Part shown: positions 1-12,630 of the stretch, one piece after another | Position numbering within the stretch: position 1 is the stretch's first letter | Layout of the letters: each line of letters begins with the position of its first letter | Assembly: GCA_949130495.1 (NCBI GenBank) | Contig: OX422210.1 | Location: forward strand, 503,851,760 to 503,915,759 | Source: Sambucus nigra | Lineage: Eukaryota > Streptophyta > Magnoliopsida > Dipsacales > Adoxaceae | Length of the DNA stretch: 64,000 bases | Direction of reading: 5' to 3' | Position numbers and translations under genes: made by a program | Notes under the pieces: model-generated | What the model was told of the DNA's origin: nothing | Databases searched by the model: none | The model's input: only the letters and a program-made list of their open reading frames with translations

Positions 1-199
1 GGAACCCTTTGGCAAATTCCATGCAATATTTTTTAGACAGGCGACTAATAAGAACCAGGCCTTCTTAATAACCATCTTATTTTAGGACCAACTTGATGAG
101 CCCCACGTATTCCTTATGAACTTGAGAGATGGTTATTAAGCCTTTTATTTTCTTAGACACTCTAAGAGTGTTCCATCATCATATTTTTTAATAATCTTA

Positions 200-1800
200 T
201 ATCATACATTACATAATTGGTTTCTCTCAACCTAATATCCCAATTGTTTTAATATTTGAGTCAGTTAGATACTCAGTCAATGGTTTTCTCCAATCATTAT
301 GAACATTCATGTTCCTAATTTCTACCAAAGTCCATCTATTTTGGAGTAATGTTATGAATCCAATAATGGATATTAAACTTAATTTAGCTTCGAAACTTTC
401 ATTGAGTTTAAAATCTGAGGCTTTTTTATCCATTTCATTGGTCTTTTCATTTCAAAAATGTGGGAATATAATTTAATGTGACTTCATCAAATTGGGATAA
501 TAAATTTAAAGCCACTTGGTAATTGAAGGTTAAACTATCATTGATTCATATGTATTCACTAGTTAATTGTCTTATGACCAACTGAGAATCACTATAAATT
601 TCAATTATAGAAGCATAGTATAGGCAACACTCAGGCAACCAATGTCTACCCAACTAAAAATTCAATCATTGTTTGTCCCTTTATAGCCCTTTGAGGTGCA
701 TAGTATAGGCATCACTCAGACAGAGATAACACACATTTATCAATTATAGTTCATAAAATAGGCCTTGTGAATGTGTTCTCATCAAACATTGAAATAATAT
801 ACACCTTTTAGGTAATGGGTAATATCTTAATTTCATTACTGTGAGTGCAAAGCTAAACATTGATTTTTCATTAGTGAGTATTTAAATTCACAGTCATTCA
901 AGAATTTACTTAAATAATGCATAGCCTATTCTTTATTTATCTTATGGTCTTGTGCCAGCAAAACTCCAATGGAAGTCGGTGGTAATAATATAAATCTTGA
1001 GTGGTCATTCATCCATTGAAGTGAAAATAATAGTGGCTTAGTTAAATATCTATTGAGAGTTTGGAAATCTCGTTCTCTTTCTTATAATCTACCTCCTCTT
1101 AATCCTTTAGCTTCAATATAGGAGAAAAAAATTAGTTTTCCATCTGGCATTAGATTTAAATCTACGAAGGAAACTAATGTGTCCTAAAAACCTTTGATAT
1201 TATTTTTTTATTTTGGGGGGTTATGAGTTCAATGGCCTTAGCATTATTCCTATCAACCTGAATCCCTTTTTGATGCACCAAATACCCTAGGATGTTCCTT
1301 GAATACACTAAAAAAATAATGTTTTAAAGGATTAATTTTGAGTTAATAGAGCATCCTCCTTTTGAAGGATTTATGTAGGTGTGTAATATAATTTGTTACT
1401 GTTTCTTCTGAAAAATATATCATCAATATAACACTCCAAAAAGGTTACAACCATATCATATAGTATTCATTCTCCTTTATAAGTGGCTTCTACATTCATT
1501 AAACCAAATGAAATTTTTATCCATTTGAAGTTTCCCGAACAACCAGATCACCTAAAAGCAGTCTTATGCACGTCTTCTTCAGCGAGGCTTATTTAGTTAT
1601 ATCCTAAGTGACCATCCATCATGGATGTGATAGCATATCCAACTAACATGTCAATTGATAAATCCACCATTGGCATTAGATATTCGTCATTTGGAGTGGT
1701 GGCACTAAATTTCTGAAGTTAATTCACACTCTTAGTGTGCCATTCTTTTAATCATTAAACTATATTAGAGAGCCATTAAATATACTTGGTGGTTTGAATG
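200..1800 (-). pseudogene. Degenerate Tat-type gypsy RT-RNase H region (element G)
   Basis: Reading the minus strand from about 1800 downward gives a decayed reverse transcriptase followed by RNase H. Visible pieces are KNGTLRV-INFRNL, MVDLSIDML, MMDGHLGYN, EEDVHKTAF and FKWIKISFGLMN. The catalytic block CYIDDIFF (YIDD codons at 1419-1430) is intact. Then comes ILGYLVHQKGIQVDRN, the usual end of the RT domain. RNase H pieces follow (IGVLLAQ; KFLNDCEFKYSLMKNQCLALH). Near 550-600 lies YSDSQLVIRQLTSEYI, which resembles the second RNase H of Tat-group elements. The 227-433 segment (DWRKPLTEYL) fits the linker before integrase. Many stops and frameshifts show that it is dead. Lineage comes from motif likeness; integrase would lie off the window's left end. 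Confidence 0.82.
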
Positions 1801-2869
1801 AACCCATCCCTTAATAATTAAAATTAAACATTTGTACTTCTATATAAGTTTGCTAAATTAGTGTAAAAGCATTGATTTATGTGTCATTCAAACTATATAA
1901 GCTTGATATGTGGTAAGATGTTTGAGTAGATGGTGAGTCTCGTTCATTTACACTTCGTGAACTTTGGAACTTTGGAGATCTATCATGTTTCTCTACTTTA
2001 CAAAACTTTAATTACAAATTGAAGGCGTATCCTTCAATGATTTTATGTATGAACATCGTTTTCTATGTACAAATATACACATTTTCACAAAATGTGTTTT
2101 TATAGGCTGAACAAGTGTTTTTGAATCATGAAATGTGTTGTGTATACATTTGGAAAACAACCAGTTTTTCAAAAACTCTTTTGTTTGAAGTTTTTTTTAA
2201 AATGGCTTCAAACCATTCACACAGGATCCTTTTGACCCGTGCACATGGTTATTCATAATTTTTGGCTTCGTTTTAACACTGCCTAAAATCATGCGCACGG
2301 TGGCATTTTTACCTGTGCTCACGATAGAGCTAATTTTTTTAAAAAATCCTATAATTAGGTCTTCCTCCCTAATTTTTCAAAAACTTTGAAATCTTTATTA
2401 CTCATTTACATCTCTGAGAGTATTTTCGAGGTTGAGATCTTTTGTTTTGTCTATCTTTTTTCAAATTCACTTGTTTCCTCCAATTTCAGTGAAAAAACTA
2501 GATCTATACTTGATCAATGGATTGAGAGGAAACTGATAGTGATTTGATTCAGATCCACATAGCCAAAATTCATATCAAATCATTATACATTTGAATTATT
2601 GATCTAAACTCCTATATATAAAAAAGGAGGTATCTTGTTTTATTAGAGAGATCGGGGGATAATGTTGTTATAAGGAGGATAATGTATTTCCTTATTCATC
2701 TTATGGATATTATGATGGATCTCTTATCTTCAATCGAGAAAGTTTAGATGTTCATAGGTAACTTCTTGTGAGTTCACGAGAGAGAGGTACTTTCTTGCAT
2801 TGTATAAAACCTTTTCAAGTTGTATAAGGTATTATACCATGTTGAGATTTTTTACCCCTTGGTGGGGAG
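1801..2869. other. Unassigned 1.1 kb between gag and RT of element G
   Basis: A protease is expected here in a Tat element, but I could not recognise one on either strand. The 2640-2870 part looks like LTR or promoter DNA, with a TATA-like stretch near 2815-2830 and a G-rich tract near 2860. An inserted and decayed LTR fragment is possible. No gene seen. Confidence 0.35.
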
Positions 2870-3464
2870 GGGGGTCCTCATAAAATATGACTTATGGATT
2901 GATTGTACGTTTTGTATCTAGTGCTTTTGCAATCATTTCTGCCAAATCTCTTAATTAAGTTGCATCAATTTTCTTTCGATGTCTAAACTCTATCCCATTT
3001 TGGGCATATTTAACAAACTTAGATTTAGGTAATACTATTTTACACTTATTCTTAGCCCCATAAATCTATTTATGAAGTTGATGGATTTTTTTGTCTAGTC
3101 TTTAGCTTACCCTAGCCAAGTCAGCCATTAATATTTATGGTTCAATTTGTAAAAAATGGGTATAAAACATGTTCTCCATTTGTTTCCAATTTTGAATAGA
3201 ATGGGTGCCAGGTCTATAAACCACAAAAAAGTTACATCAGTGAGAAAACTCAAGAATAAATATTGTTTGATATTCATTTATTGTTGCGTCAGTGCATTGA
3301 CAAGTAAGCCTTGTTACATGCTCTATTGTGGATTTATTACCATCCCTTGAGAAAAGCAAGAAAGTTGGTAATCGGAAACCATTTGTCCCCCTAGCCATTG
3401 GTCCCCATATTTCTTGTATGAGACCCAAAATCTCATTTCTCCCAACTGCCCCAAGTAGTGGCAT
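2870..3464 (-). pseudogene. Degenerate gypsy gag (element G)
   Basis: On the minus strand the frame at 3237-3464 reads RLPTFLLFSRDGNKSTIEHV, then TCQCTDATINEY. This matches the start of the retrotransposon gag domain of plant gypsy elements (P-x-F-x-x-F-x-G-x-x-x-x-T-x-E-H). With frame changes it continues as IQNWKQMEEHVLYPFF, MADLARV, KSKFVKYAQNGIEFRHRKK and LRDLAEMIAKAL, the usual C-terminal gag motifs. It lies upstream of the RT at 200-1800 on the same strand, so both belong to one minus-strand element. No zinc knuckle was found. Stops and shifts make it non-functional. Confidence 0.75.
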
Positions 3465-6289
3465 GTTTGGTTGGTACTGTCTTTACCAAAGGAGATCAGA
3501 AGTTTGGAGGTGCATTTTGTAGAACTTGTAAAGGCATTGGCAGAAGTACCTGAGAATTTAGGTTATCAACCCTTTGGATGGGCTCATTACGAAAAATCCT
3601 ATTATTTCCCAACCCGAGGAAAACCTAGAGTGGTATCATTGAAGTATGATCTAAACCTATTCGTTTATGGGATAGAAATTCTTCCTTTTGGGCTAATATA
3701 ACCCACACGTTGGTGAGTATTAGGTATTCTAAATCCAAATATTGGGTTTTTCATGCCTGAACCAACGGTGTTGGTCTGGTTTCCTCCTCTTAGGCATGAA
3801 CAAAATTTGTTTCACCATTGTTGGGCTTAAAATAAAAGTGGTGAAAAATAGCAGGTTATGTAGTCATGTTTGCACTGCTATATGGTGTGAAAATTTGAAA
3901 TTTGGTATTGTAATGGCAAGTGTAGATAACCTACTCATTAGATCATTATACTAATATTCATTAATTGATCTTGGGTGTTTGAAGACACACTTGCATCGGA
4001 CGTTACACTTGGATTTTTTACCCTTCAAGTCATTATCGCATCCAATTCTTGATTTCGAGAGTCTAGACTAATTTCTTAACCAATTCCCACCATTTTTGTT
4101 CTGTGGTAGTGGTGGGTTATCTCATTGAACCAAGTTCACTCATATTTCCAATTTTATCCTCACTCATTTGAGTCTCATTCAGGATAAATACTTAAATATC
4201 ACTATGGTCTCGCAAGGCATGCCAAAAATATATATCGTTGGATTGGTTGATTTGAATATTTTTATTAAGTGGGAGAATGTCAGGAAAGGTTACAGTCTTT
4301 CCAACTAGTTAATTATCTGAGCCTGTGATAATCGGGTGATTGTGTATTGTTCGATGCTTCAATTAATAAGACTTTCCAATGAATGCCAACTGAGTTTGTA
4401 AACTAAATAAACTAGGATTATAGAAAGATTGGGAAATGTAAAACTTAACTAAAAACAAGCTTTGAAGTAATTAAAATTGTGGTATAAAATTATCTAACAA
4501 TAAAGATAGTAATGTAATTTGGAACTAAAGAAAGTAAATCAATTTAAACTAAGGAAGGTAAAAAAGATTAAAACTAGGAAACATAAAGATAGTTTAAAAC
4601 TAAGGAAAAGGAAATTTGTATTAAAATGAATGAGAATTACAGTAACTCCACCTTACAAACTACCTTGAAGAAGAAACTGAAAATAAAAAAAGGAAAAGAA
4701 AATGTGTAAAAGAGGAAAAATAGTTTTTGTGGATGGAGTGTCCCATTTTGATCATATTTGAGTTGCTTATTTATAGAATACTTTGCCTTTCAGCTTCCAC
4801 TCCAACTGCGTGGTGGTTATATATTGAAATAACCCCACCCTGGTGCATTTACATGACAAACTGTTCTGCAAAGTTATGCGCAAGGCATTGAAAGGTGTTT
4901 CCCTCTATTTTATCAATTTTCCTCAATCTGGCCTTTTTCATTTAAAGACTATAATACCGATTTATATTTCCATGTGTTGATGCCCCCATTGGTTAGAAAT
5001 TATATGGTTCAAACAAAAACTATATGGAAACATGGTACATTCCTATTAAATGAGATATGTATAGTACATACAATGAAGAATCATCACCGTGCACATGGCC
5101 CCAACATTTATGGGAAACCTATATAAATGGTTTTTTTCTTGAATTTGGAAAATAAGTCTTGTTATTTTAGACCATCAGATCTCGTTTTGGGATATTTATT
5201 TCATACTCTATGCAATTTCTCTAATCATACTCTCTATAGATTAAATTCCTTTGATCTTTTACTTATTCATGAGTGAATTATGAGTATCCACTTGAGAATT
5301 TTCTTAAAACCACTAACATATACAAATACATTTCGTCTATAATAATAAACTATATATATTAATATTTAAAATATTAAATTTCAAGTTGAAGAGCTATACT
5401 AGATGAGCTTCTTTAATCGGATTGTGATGATTGGAAGATTGAAGGACTTATTCTCACTAAAATAGTAGAGAGTTGAAGTGTTGAAGGCATTCACTTACAA
5501 AGATTCAAATACTAGGATAGTAAATTTTCACTTTGTAATTTTCTTTTCAAGTAAAGTGAAAAATCCTCCCCTAGGTGGGGTTTTCCCTTATAAATTCATT
5601 GTTATGAGCTATTTTTCCGATATCCATTGTGTTCTTCACACCTCACAAACATATTCACATATAATATAAGGTAAATGACATTCGATTAGATTAAAAGATA
5701 ATTTAAACAATTAATCATATAGTAATTTGTGCATAATTCAGTAATTTGTTCCTTTTATGTGTGAGTTAATGAATTAATTTGTAAAATCTAATTATCTTGA
5801 TTATTCTCACATATCATGTGTTAACAAATCTATTTTGAAAAATAAAAGATTTAAATATGTCTGTGACAATCATAAATCCGTATAAAATTAAAATTATCTA
5901 GTTTTTGCACAAGTAGAAATTCTTCACCACAATTATATTGTTGTGTCCTATTTACCTCTGCATCGCAAGATATATTAGGATAGTTTTAACTATCATACAC
6001 ACCCTTATAAGATATGGGGGTTTGTGCCTCTAGATAAAACTATTTACTATTGATTAACACCTTTAACTTATTCTTAATATTTTATTTATTTACAACTCAA
6101 CCCACTAAAATATTATAATTATAGTCCTATTAATTATCTTAAAGTAATTAACTTTGAGTCCTTTGTCTCCACAATAATTTATTGCTACCGGATGATGGGA
6201 TATTGTCAATTTTATTTCATCGCCTTCTTAATCCATTGATGTACGACGTAACTAATATGACATATCAAATTAAAATAACTATTGGTGTA
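3465..6289. other. No gene recognised; leader/LTR-like debris
   Basis: This stretch holds only short open frames without recognisable motifs, including 3471-3701 and 3742-3954. It lies upstream of the element G gag on the minus strand and probably contains that element's decayed leader and 5' LTR, but I could not fix LTR ends. The segment 5550-5650, with a short CCCCTAGGTGGGG palindrome before a TATAAA-like run, resembles the promoter or polyadenylation end of a copia LTR. That is only an impression. Confidence 0.35.
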
Positions 6290-6974
6290 GATACCAAAAT
6301 CTATTACTTTCATCTTAGTACCCCTTGTTCCCTTTCGTAGGTACCAATCACAATCCCTTTAACCCTCCAACCACGGTTCTCCCTCTGAATCCCAAATCTA
6401 GAGACCATCAAATACTTCTGAGATTCGTTTGACTTTGGTCAACTCTCGAAACTGAGGGTAATTGAATGAAATTTTATAAGGGTCAGAATACCCTTTCTAA
6501 TAGTCCAAACTATGCATGAATTCACATTACTTTTCACATTTAATTACCATTTCCCTCCCGAACCCTAATCTAGTGGTCACTATCCTCTTTTAAGCTCCGT
6601 TTGACTTTAGTTAACACTCGAACCCGAGATTTTCCTATGAATTTTTGAAGAGCTCTGAATCCTCTTTCCAACGATCTAGGTTGTACATGATTCGGACTTA
6701 AGTTTTTCATTTTGTTCCCATTTTCCCAAAAAATTCCATTTTAGATTACTTATAGGCACCCCTAGCCATATGCCTATCAACATATGGGTACTTACTTAGC
6801 TTCAAAGTCAAGGGATATGAAGATAGACAAGCCTAAAAATCACCCCCTTTTCAGATCCCAAGAAAGCTCTGCTTTAAAATCAGTGCGTAGTCTTTAACAC
6901 ATCCCTTTTAAATAATTCTTCCCACATTCCATTATATCGCCCACACCCATCACCTTTCTTACCCACTTTACCAC
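6290..6974 (+). repeat. Ogre-like LTR fragment H1, left part
   Basis: Two diverged units about 170 bp apart carry the motif family TTTGACTTTRGTYAACWCTCGAA followed by an AATCCTCTTTCCAAC-like block (near 6430-6530 and 6595-6700). The same unit occurs in reverse complement at about 49770-50150. The right part of this LTR resumes after element A at 32149, because A's target duplication ACCAC brackets the break (6970-6974 and 32144-32148). Confidence 0.55.
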
Positions 6975-7284
6975 TGTGGGGGCTTATTTATTCGAGACCA
7001 ATATTTCAGTCAACCATCCCAATATGCGAAGTGGACTACCCGGATCAGGTAGAAATATATATTTTAGATTTGTGTATTTGACATGTGTTTAGATGCTATC
7101 GATTACCAACAATCTCGGAGAAGATATTCAGGTACACCTACAAGTTATCTACAAGCTGATTGAGTTACTTGTATAATCTAATAACTTATCTTTGTAACTA
7201 TAAAATGTAAACCCTGGCTCGGGGATCTTTCCTATCTCAATATTGCTTTTTAGGTTCCCCATTGTGATAATTTTTTTACTCATA
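6975..7284 (+). repeat. Element A 5' LTR
   Basis: 310 bp, TGTGGGGG to ACTCATA (CATA where the 3' copy has CACA). It is collinear with 31708-32143 but lacks about 120 bp that the 3' copy has after the AAACCCTRRC block, so a deletion occurred here near 7215-7225. The end is set by the duplication ACCAC and by the primer site three bases downstream. Confidence 0.9.
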
Positions 7285-7286
7285 AT

Positions 7287-7304
7287 TGGCGTTATCTATG
7301 GAGA
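7287..7304 (+). other. Element A primer-binding site
   Basis: TGGCGTTATCTATGGAGA starts two bases after the 5' LTR. The TGGCG start is usual for tRNA-primed plant gypsy elements. The site is too decayed to name the tRNA. Confidence 0.65.
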
Positions 7305-8880
7305 TTGATTCTTTTTCCTACGAAAGCAGTTATCAAAATTAAGCTAACGAGGTCTCACCACACTAACAACCTTCCTCAAGTTAGAGATGTGAAAGAAGAT
7401 CGAGCCCCACTTAGGGTCAGGTCAGAGATTAGCCAACCACCAAATCCCAAGTTACGCCAAGAGAGGCAACCTTTTGAAAAAAGTTAGGGTCCACCCAGGT
7501 CTACCCAAATCTCCAAGTTAATCAATTCTTACGAAGCCAAGCTTCAAGAGAAAGAGGAGGTAACACTCCTCTGTACGAAAGAGAATGCTCGCCTACAAAG
7601 GCGACTTGAGAGAATGGAGAGATATATCCATAGGGATACCCGAAAACGTCGTGATAGGTCTTTTAGTCCTCAGGCAAGAAAAACTCGCATTCAAAGGAGG
7701 ACCTCCAGATGCGACCAAGATAGATCTGAATATGGCGGGTCAGAGCGTGACTGATCAGAGCATAAAAGATCAGCACATGGTTGACCAGATAGATGAAAAG
7801 GGATTAATGATCATCAAAATGAAGACATCATAAATTTGGTCCATAAAGAGATGTACTAGTATCCAGGCCACCGAAGGGCTAGGTTAACTAGGAAGCTATC
7901 CAAAAGATCTCTCAACACCCAAATGAAATCCCCTTTATTAGGGTCAGTTGAAGAAGAGTAACCCCCAAAGAAGTTTATAATTCCCATTTCAAATCTATAA
8001 CCAAAAGATAAATCACATAGACCATATTCGGCAGTACAAGTAGGCAATGGCCCAGTGGAGACACAACGATGCCTTTATGTGTCGAATCTTCCCTCTTAGC
8101 CTAAATAACATAGAACATAAGTGATTTGAGAAGATTTCCCATAAGTCAGTCAATAGATTCAAGGCCCTAGCAGAGGCTTTCATTGCTCGCTTCATTACCA
8201 ACAGCTCCCATCCAAAAAGGATGGACTCGCTTCTCATGGTAAAAAAAGGATAAAAGAGCCATCATGATTATGCCAAGAGTTACTTATAGGTCTTCAATGA
8301 CGTGCCCTTCAAAACTGGTTTTTCGACCACATCCCTGCTACACTAGTCTTTTATAAAGAAAGATGCTAACACTGTCAACGATCTCATCACGCGTATTCAA
8401 AAATAATCCAAGGTTGAGGATGTGGTTCAATCTACCCCAAGGTACAAATGTTGAGCAAAAGCAAGTAAGGGAGGAGTCAAGAGTGACACTCCAAAGAATG
8501 GGGGCGGGCAAGAATGGCTCCAAAATGGGAGCAAGGCTAGGCCTTCAAAGGCATTTCATGCTATTAATACGATCTTTAAAGAACAAATCTATAAGATCTT
8601 GAGTTAGATCAAGGATTAACCATTTGTTAAGTGGCCCAAGAAGATGAATGGTGACTCGAAGAAGAGAAAAAATACGTTGAGATGTGTGTTCCACAAGGAG
8701 GGCGACCACAAGACTGAGAATTACAAAGAACTAAAGTCGCATTTAGAACAATTAGCCCAAGATGGGCATCTGAACTAATATATAGAAAAGAAAGTTGAGC
8801 AGGTCACAACCAATGGCAACTAGAATCCAAACAATGTCCTTGATGACTACATGGGACACGAGTTCACACTGATTTATAAA
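7305..8880 (+). pseudogene. Element A gag (degenerate)
   Basis: A short frame at 7305-7487 starts the region (RSHHTNNLPQV). A charged, coiled-coil-like stretch follows at about 7515-7700 (SYEAKLQEKEEV, ENARLQRRLERMERYI). The capsid-type domain lies at 8010-8400 with HIRQYKQAMAQWRHNDAFMC, IFPLSL, ALAEAFIARFITNS and HDYAKSYL, the normal order of plant gypsy gag motifs. At about 8670-8790 the frame LRCVFHKEGDHKTENYKELK, then HLEQLAQDGHLN, corresponds to the gag C-terminal zinc knuckle; its first Cys and the His remain but the spacing is imperfect. Many stops and several shifts show it is dead. Gag would form the virus-like particle. Confidence 0.8.
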
Positions 8881-8989
8881 GAATTTGACCTAAAGCAGAT
8901 CGAATGGAACGTTGCTTGGGTGGAGCTAAAAAAGGTCACTGCTGTCATGAAGGCATTCAAGATTAACCCAGTAAGAAGCCAGGCTGGCA

Positions 8990-9535
8990 AACACCGAAGA
9001 CCATAGGATGTCGACTAGACCAAACATATCGTCTTCACAAAGGAAAATATGATCAGGATAAGGATTCCCTACCATGATGCATTCGTTATTACTATTTGAA
9101 TCGAGAACTAAGACATCAACAAGTTTCTGATAGACCAAGAATTTCATCGACGGTAATGTACCTAGATTTGTTTCATAAGTTTAAGCTCAACATAGCCGAC
9201 CTCAAGGAAGGCATGATTCCATTGGTCAAATTTATAGGGAAATTCACAATTCCATTGGAAAAGATAGTGGTGTTGGTTAGAGCAGGAAATGTATTAAAGT
9301 TTATTGAATTCTTAATGGTGGACATAGATTCTCCATATCACGCCATTTTAGGTGGAGGCAGGCTACACGACATGAGAGTTATACCATCTACTTACCCTAA
9401 TAAGATCAAGTTCATCACTGACCAGGGCATGGTCGAGATTCGTGGAAACCAGGCCACTACAAAAAAAATGCTTCATCGCATCCATTCTCCCTCGGAAGGA
9501 GAAAAAGAGACAAAGGACACCTCATAACAAGCCCA
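8990..9535 (+). pseudogene. Element A aspartic protease region
   Basis: From about 9020 the frame reads KHIVFTKENMIRIRIPYHDA, then INKFLIDQEF, where the protease active site (D-[ST]-G in the family) is expected. A frameshift follows. The open frame 9096-9527 continues with YLDLFHKFKLNIADLKEGM, KIVVLVRAGNVLKFIEFLMV and SPYHAILGGGRLHDM, ending in ITDQGMVEIRGNQATTKKML. ILGGGRLH corresponds to the conserved ILGRxWL-type block at the end of retropepsins. The enzyme would cut the Gag-Pol polyprotein. The active-site segment is broken by the shift and an altered DQG motif. Confidence 0.78.
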
Positions 9536-9787
9536 AGATGGGGCAACACCTTCTAAATAGCAATTAAGATACGAACAATCAAGTCTAGAAAAGACCATGA
9601 TCCATCCTGCTGATAAGGTTATTGGAAGTCTGGCGGAAGTAGGTGCTAATTAAAACCTTCTTGAGAGAAAGTTTCTGATCAAAACTGCATTTACAAGTCG
9701 TGAAAAGAAAGAGTTAGTTTCTTTCTTGAGAAGTAATTTGGATGTTTTTGCTTGGTAGTTGTATAATCTACCTATTATTGATCACGG
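9536..9787 (+). pseudogene. Element A protease-RT linker, cut by element B
   Basis: With stops, the frame reads KTAFTSREKKELVSFLRSNL, then DVFAW, a well-known sequence just before RT in Tat-group pol, and then YNLPIIDH at the break. The coding sequence resumes at 20337 with CVACHHLHVDPTF. Element B therefore entered within this stretch. Confidence 0.8.
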
Positions 9788-12611
9788 TGATAACACGTCT
9801 TTTGCGTATAATTCATTGTGGAGTAAAGACGGCCAATCAAAAATCCCTTTTGGTACCCACAAGCACACTAAAAATGTATATTGGCAAGTAAGGGGTCAAT
9901 CTGCGCTCTCTAATGTGGACAACAGCAAAATAAAGACAAGTATGATTTTTAAAACAATTATGAAGGGATATTTATACTACTAATTATGAACTAAAAATTA
10001 AAACTACACTAATAAATAAAAAAAATGATAAAGTGACCTAAATATGAGGAGAGAACAATTATGAGATAATTCAAGGGATTAAACTTCACCACTTAATCTA
10101 TTTTATTTTCATTAATTAGTTTGTCTATTGAAAATACCCCAAAACATATATAAATTCACAAATCAACTCTCGTTGCAAACGTAAATTTACATATAGCCTT
10201 TTTAGATGATTAATATTTAAATTTCATATACTCACAAAAATTAGATTTAAACATTTTCTAATAAATCACCCGCTATGAAAAATTTACTAAAATCATTTAA
10301 ATCATAAAAAATTAATTTTTAGAGTTGAGAAATTCAAACTAAAATATCATTCAAAAATTGCCTATCTCTAGTTTAATTAGTGAATAAACATTATAATCTG
10401 AATTTCCAATTTTCTCTCGAAAATAATCCACCCTCTCTCGAGGCGTAAATATAAATTGTAAAATTATAATATTAATATTCAAAGGGGCATAATAAATAAA
10501 CAAACTGAAAATAAAAATAAGTAAGTTAGGGGTTCCATATCACCCCTTGAATGGGGTATTTAGCCTTTCATTGTTGTATTATTACATATAAAATATAATA
10601 ATGACACAATATGAGGCATACAAAATAAAATGTAATGAGAAAAAAAATAATGGAACCAAGTCTCCTTGGTCTCAATAATACTTTCTCAAACATGAACAAT
10701 TAAATGCATCCACAAATCTGAATATTATAACATTTGATAAAATGCCACAACTCCAAAATTTATCTCACAATAATCTGTCTCACACTCAACTCACTACATA
10801 AAAAAAATTATAAAAGAAGAAATAAAAAAAATTGTACAATACTAAACAAAAAATGAGCTTCAAAAAATGGAGCTCCTATGCTAAAAAAAATATTTCTCTC
10901 TGTGTAAGTTGTCCGTCTTTCTTCTTTATCTGTCTCTCCTTTTAAATTGAGAGGTGGTCTTCATAATGGGTCCTGGCAGGATTTCTGTAGGTAATGGGGT
11001 TGGTCAGATTGATGTTGTACAGTGGATGGGACACGGTGGAGGACTCGAGGTGGGTTAGTGGGGCATTTGCAGATTTTAGGGGAATGGGTTTTGTTAATTT
11101 TGGCTTTGGGAATAAAGAAGTGGGTTTGGGGATTTGGTGTTTATTTGTTTTGACAGGTAGAAAAAATCGTTTTGGCTTGGGTTTGTTGTTTTGATTGAAA
11201 AAGTGAAATGGGTCTTGGCAGTTTTGGCTCAAGAGGGTCCTGGGTTTTGGAGGGGAAATACGGGTTTGTGGTTCCGGGATAGAAGGTGGATCGCATTCGG
11301 GTAGGTCGGGGCAATTAAGGGGTTAAGTTCGTCGGGGCATCAGTGGGTTTCGGGTTGTGTGCGATGGGGATCAAACGGGGGTAGGTGGGTCGCAGTAGGT
11401 TTCTCAGCGGGTTGCTCCAGAGGTGGGGGTTGGGATGAGGTTGGTAGGAGGTGGCGCTGCATTTTCGGTTTTGGGTTCGACCGGGTCAAGCCACCACCTA
11501 CTGTGGTGGCGGGTTTGAGATGTGGGCCATCGGGTTTAATGAACAGGGTGTATGGATCGAAAGGTTATGGGTTGTTGGGTTAATGAGTTTGGTTTATGGG
11601 TTTAGGTTTGTACATGGGAATGGAGGAGATAAGTGGTTAAAGGTTTGGTGGTAATGGAGGAGAGAGAATCGTGGGTGTTAGTTTGTGGAAGATTATGAGG
11701 GGTAATTGGTTGAGGTAGGGAGTATGGTAGTATGTGTGTCTTAGGGGGTGGTTGAGTGTGGTGAGGGTGTAGGATAATTTAGGTCTAAGTGGGTGTTGGT
11801 AAATGTATATGTGTGTAGGTTAGGGATGTGGGTGTTTAATTTGCACCCCTATAAAATAAAATAAAAAAATAAGAAAAATAAATCTAATAAAATAAAAACA
11901 AGTAAACTAAAAATAAATAAAATAAAATAAAAATCAACTAAAAATAAAACTTACTAAAAAAACTAAAAATAAATGAAAATAAGACGACACGCAATACAAA
12001 CTCTAAAAACTAAACACGAATCAAATAAAAAAATTAATAAAACAAAACAAAACAAAACAAAAATAATAATAAATTAACTAAAAACAAAAAACGAAAAATA
12101 AAGGAAAACAAATACTCGACGCACCAAATTACATCCTCTAAAATTAAATAAAATCTATGAAAATAAAAATTACAAAAGAAGTAAGAATAAAACCTAAAGT
12201 CCTAAAAATATAAAATCTGGCAAAACTAAAAATAAAGATTACAAATAACAACTAATAAAAATAAAAAATAAAAAGATATATAAATTATAGAAAATTCTAA
12301 ATAAATCTAAAATAAATCTTAAAAATAAAAACGACTCAAACTAAAAATCTAAAAAAAAGTAATAATGGTATAAAACTCAACACACAGAGGCTCGGGTGAA
12401 GGTTTGGACTAGGTTAGGTTTGAATTTTATAAGGGACTCGGGAATTAGCTCCATAAATCGCACATTTGCCTTGAAATAAGCTTCGAACTTTACAAACGGC
12501 GATCAAGCCTGCACTTTAAACAATTAAGAATATAAGATCCAAATTGCCGAGAATTAGCAATTAAAATACGTCTATTCGGGGTATAAAATGTATACTTTTT
12601 GGTTTATATCA
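9788..12611 (-). repeat. Element B 3' LTR
   Basis: 2824 bp, collinear with 17510-20336. By eye identity is well above 90 percent, with small gaps in the A-rich part. Zones on the plus strand: AT-rich (9788-10950), strongly G-rich and C-poor (about 10960-11840), strongly A-rich and T-poor (about 11850-12400), mixed tail. Open frames such as 10942-11232 on the minus strand lie in the biased zone and are not taken as genes. Confidence 0.93.
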
Positions 12612-12630
12612 CACCACCCCCAAACAGAAC
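12612..12630 (-). other. Element B polypurine tract
   Basis: On the minus strand, TGTTTGGGGGTGGTG directly precedes the 3' LTR start TGATATAAACC. This is the expected plus-strand primer, similar to the TTTGGGGGTG tracts of Athila-like plant elements. Confidence 0.85.

Noticed and set aside
200..1800. Endogenous plant pararetrovirus RT
   Set aside because: The RT is followed by RNase H and a second RNase H with a SDSQLV block, and gag lies upstream; this is the Tat gypsy pattern.
3156..3954. Cluster of plus-strand frames as a possible host gene
   Set aside because: The minus strand of 2870-3464 gives clear gag motifs; the plus-strand frames are mostly shadows and lack motifs.
10942..11654. 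Several overlapping open frames on both strands, some also present near 18676-19376
   Set aside because: They lie in the G-rich zone of the element B LTRs, where stop codons are rare. Recurrence is explained by the two LTR copies, and frames differ between them.
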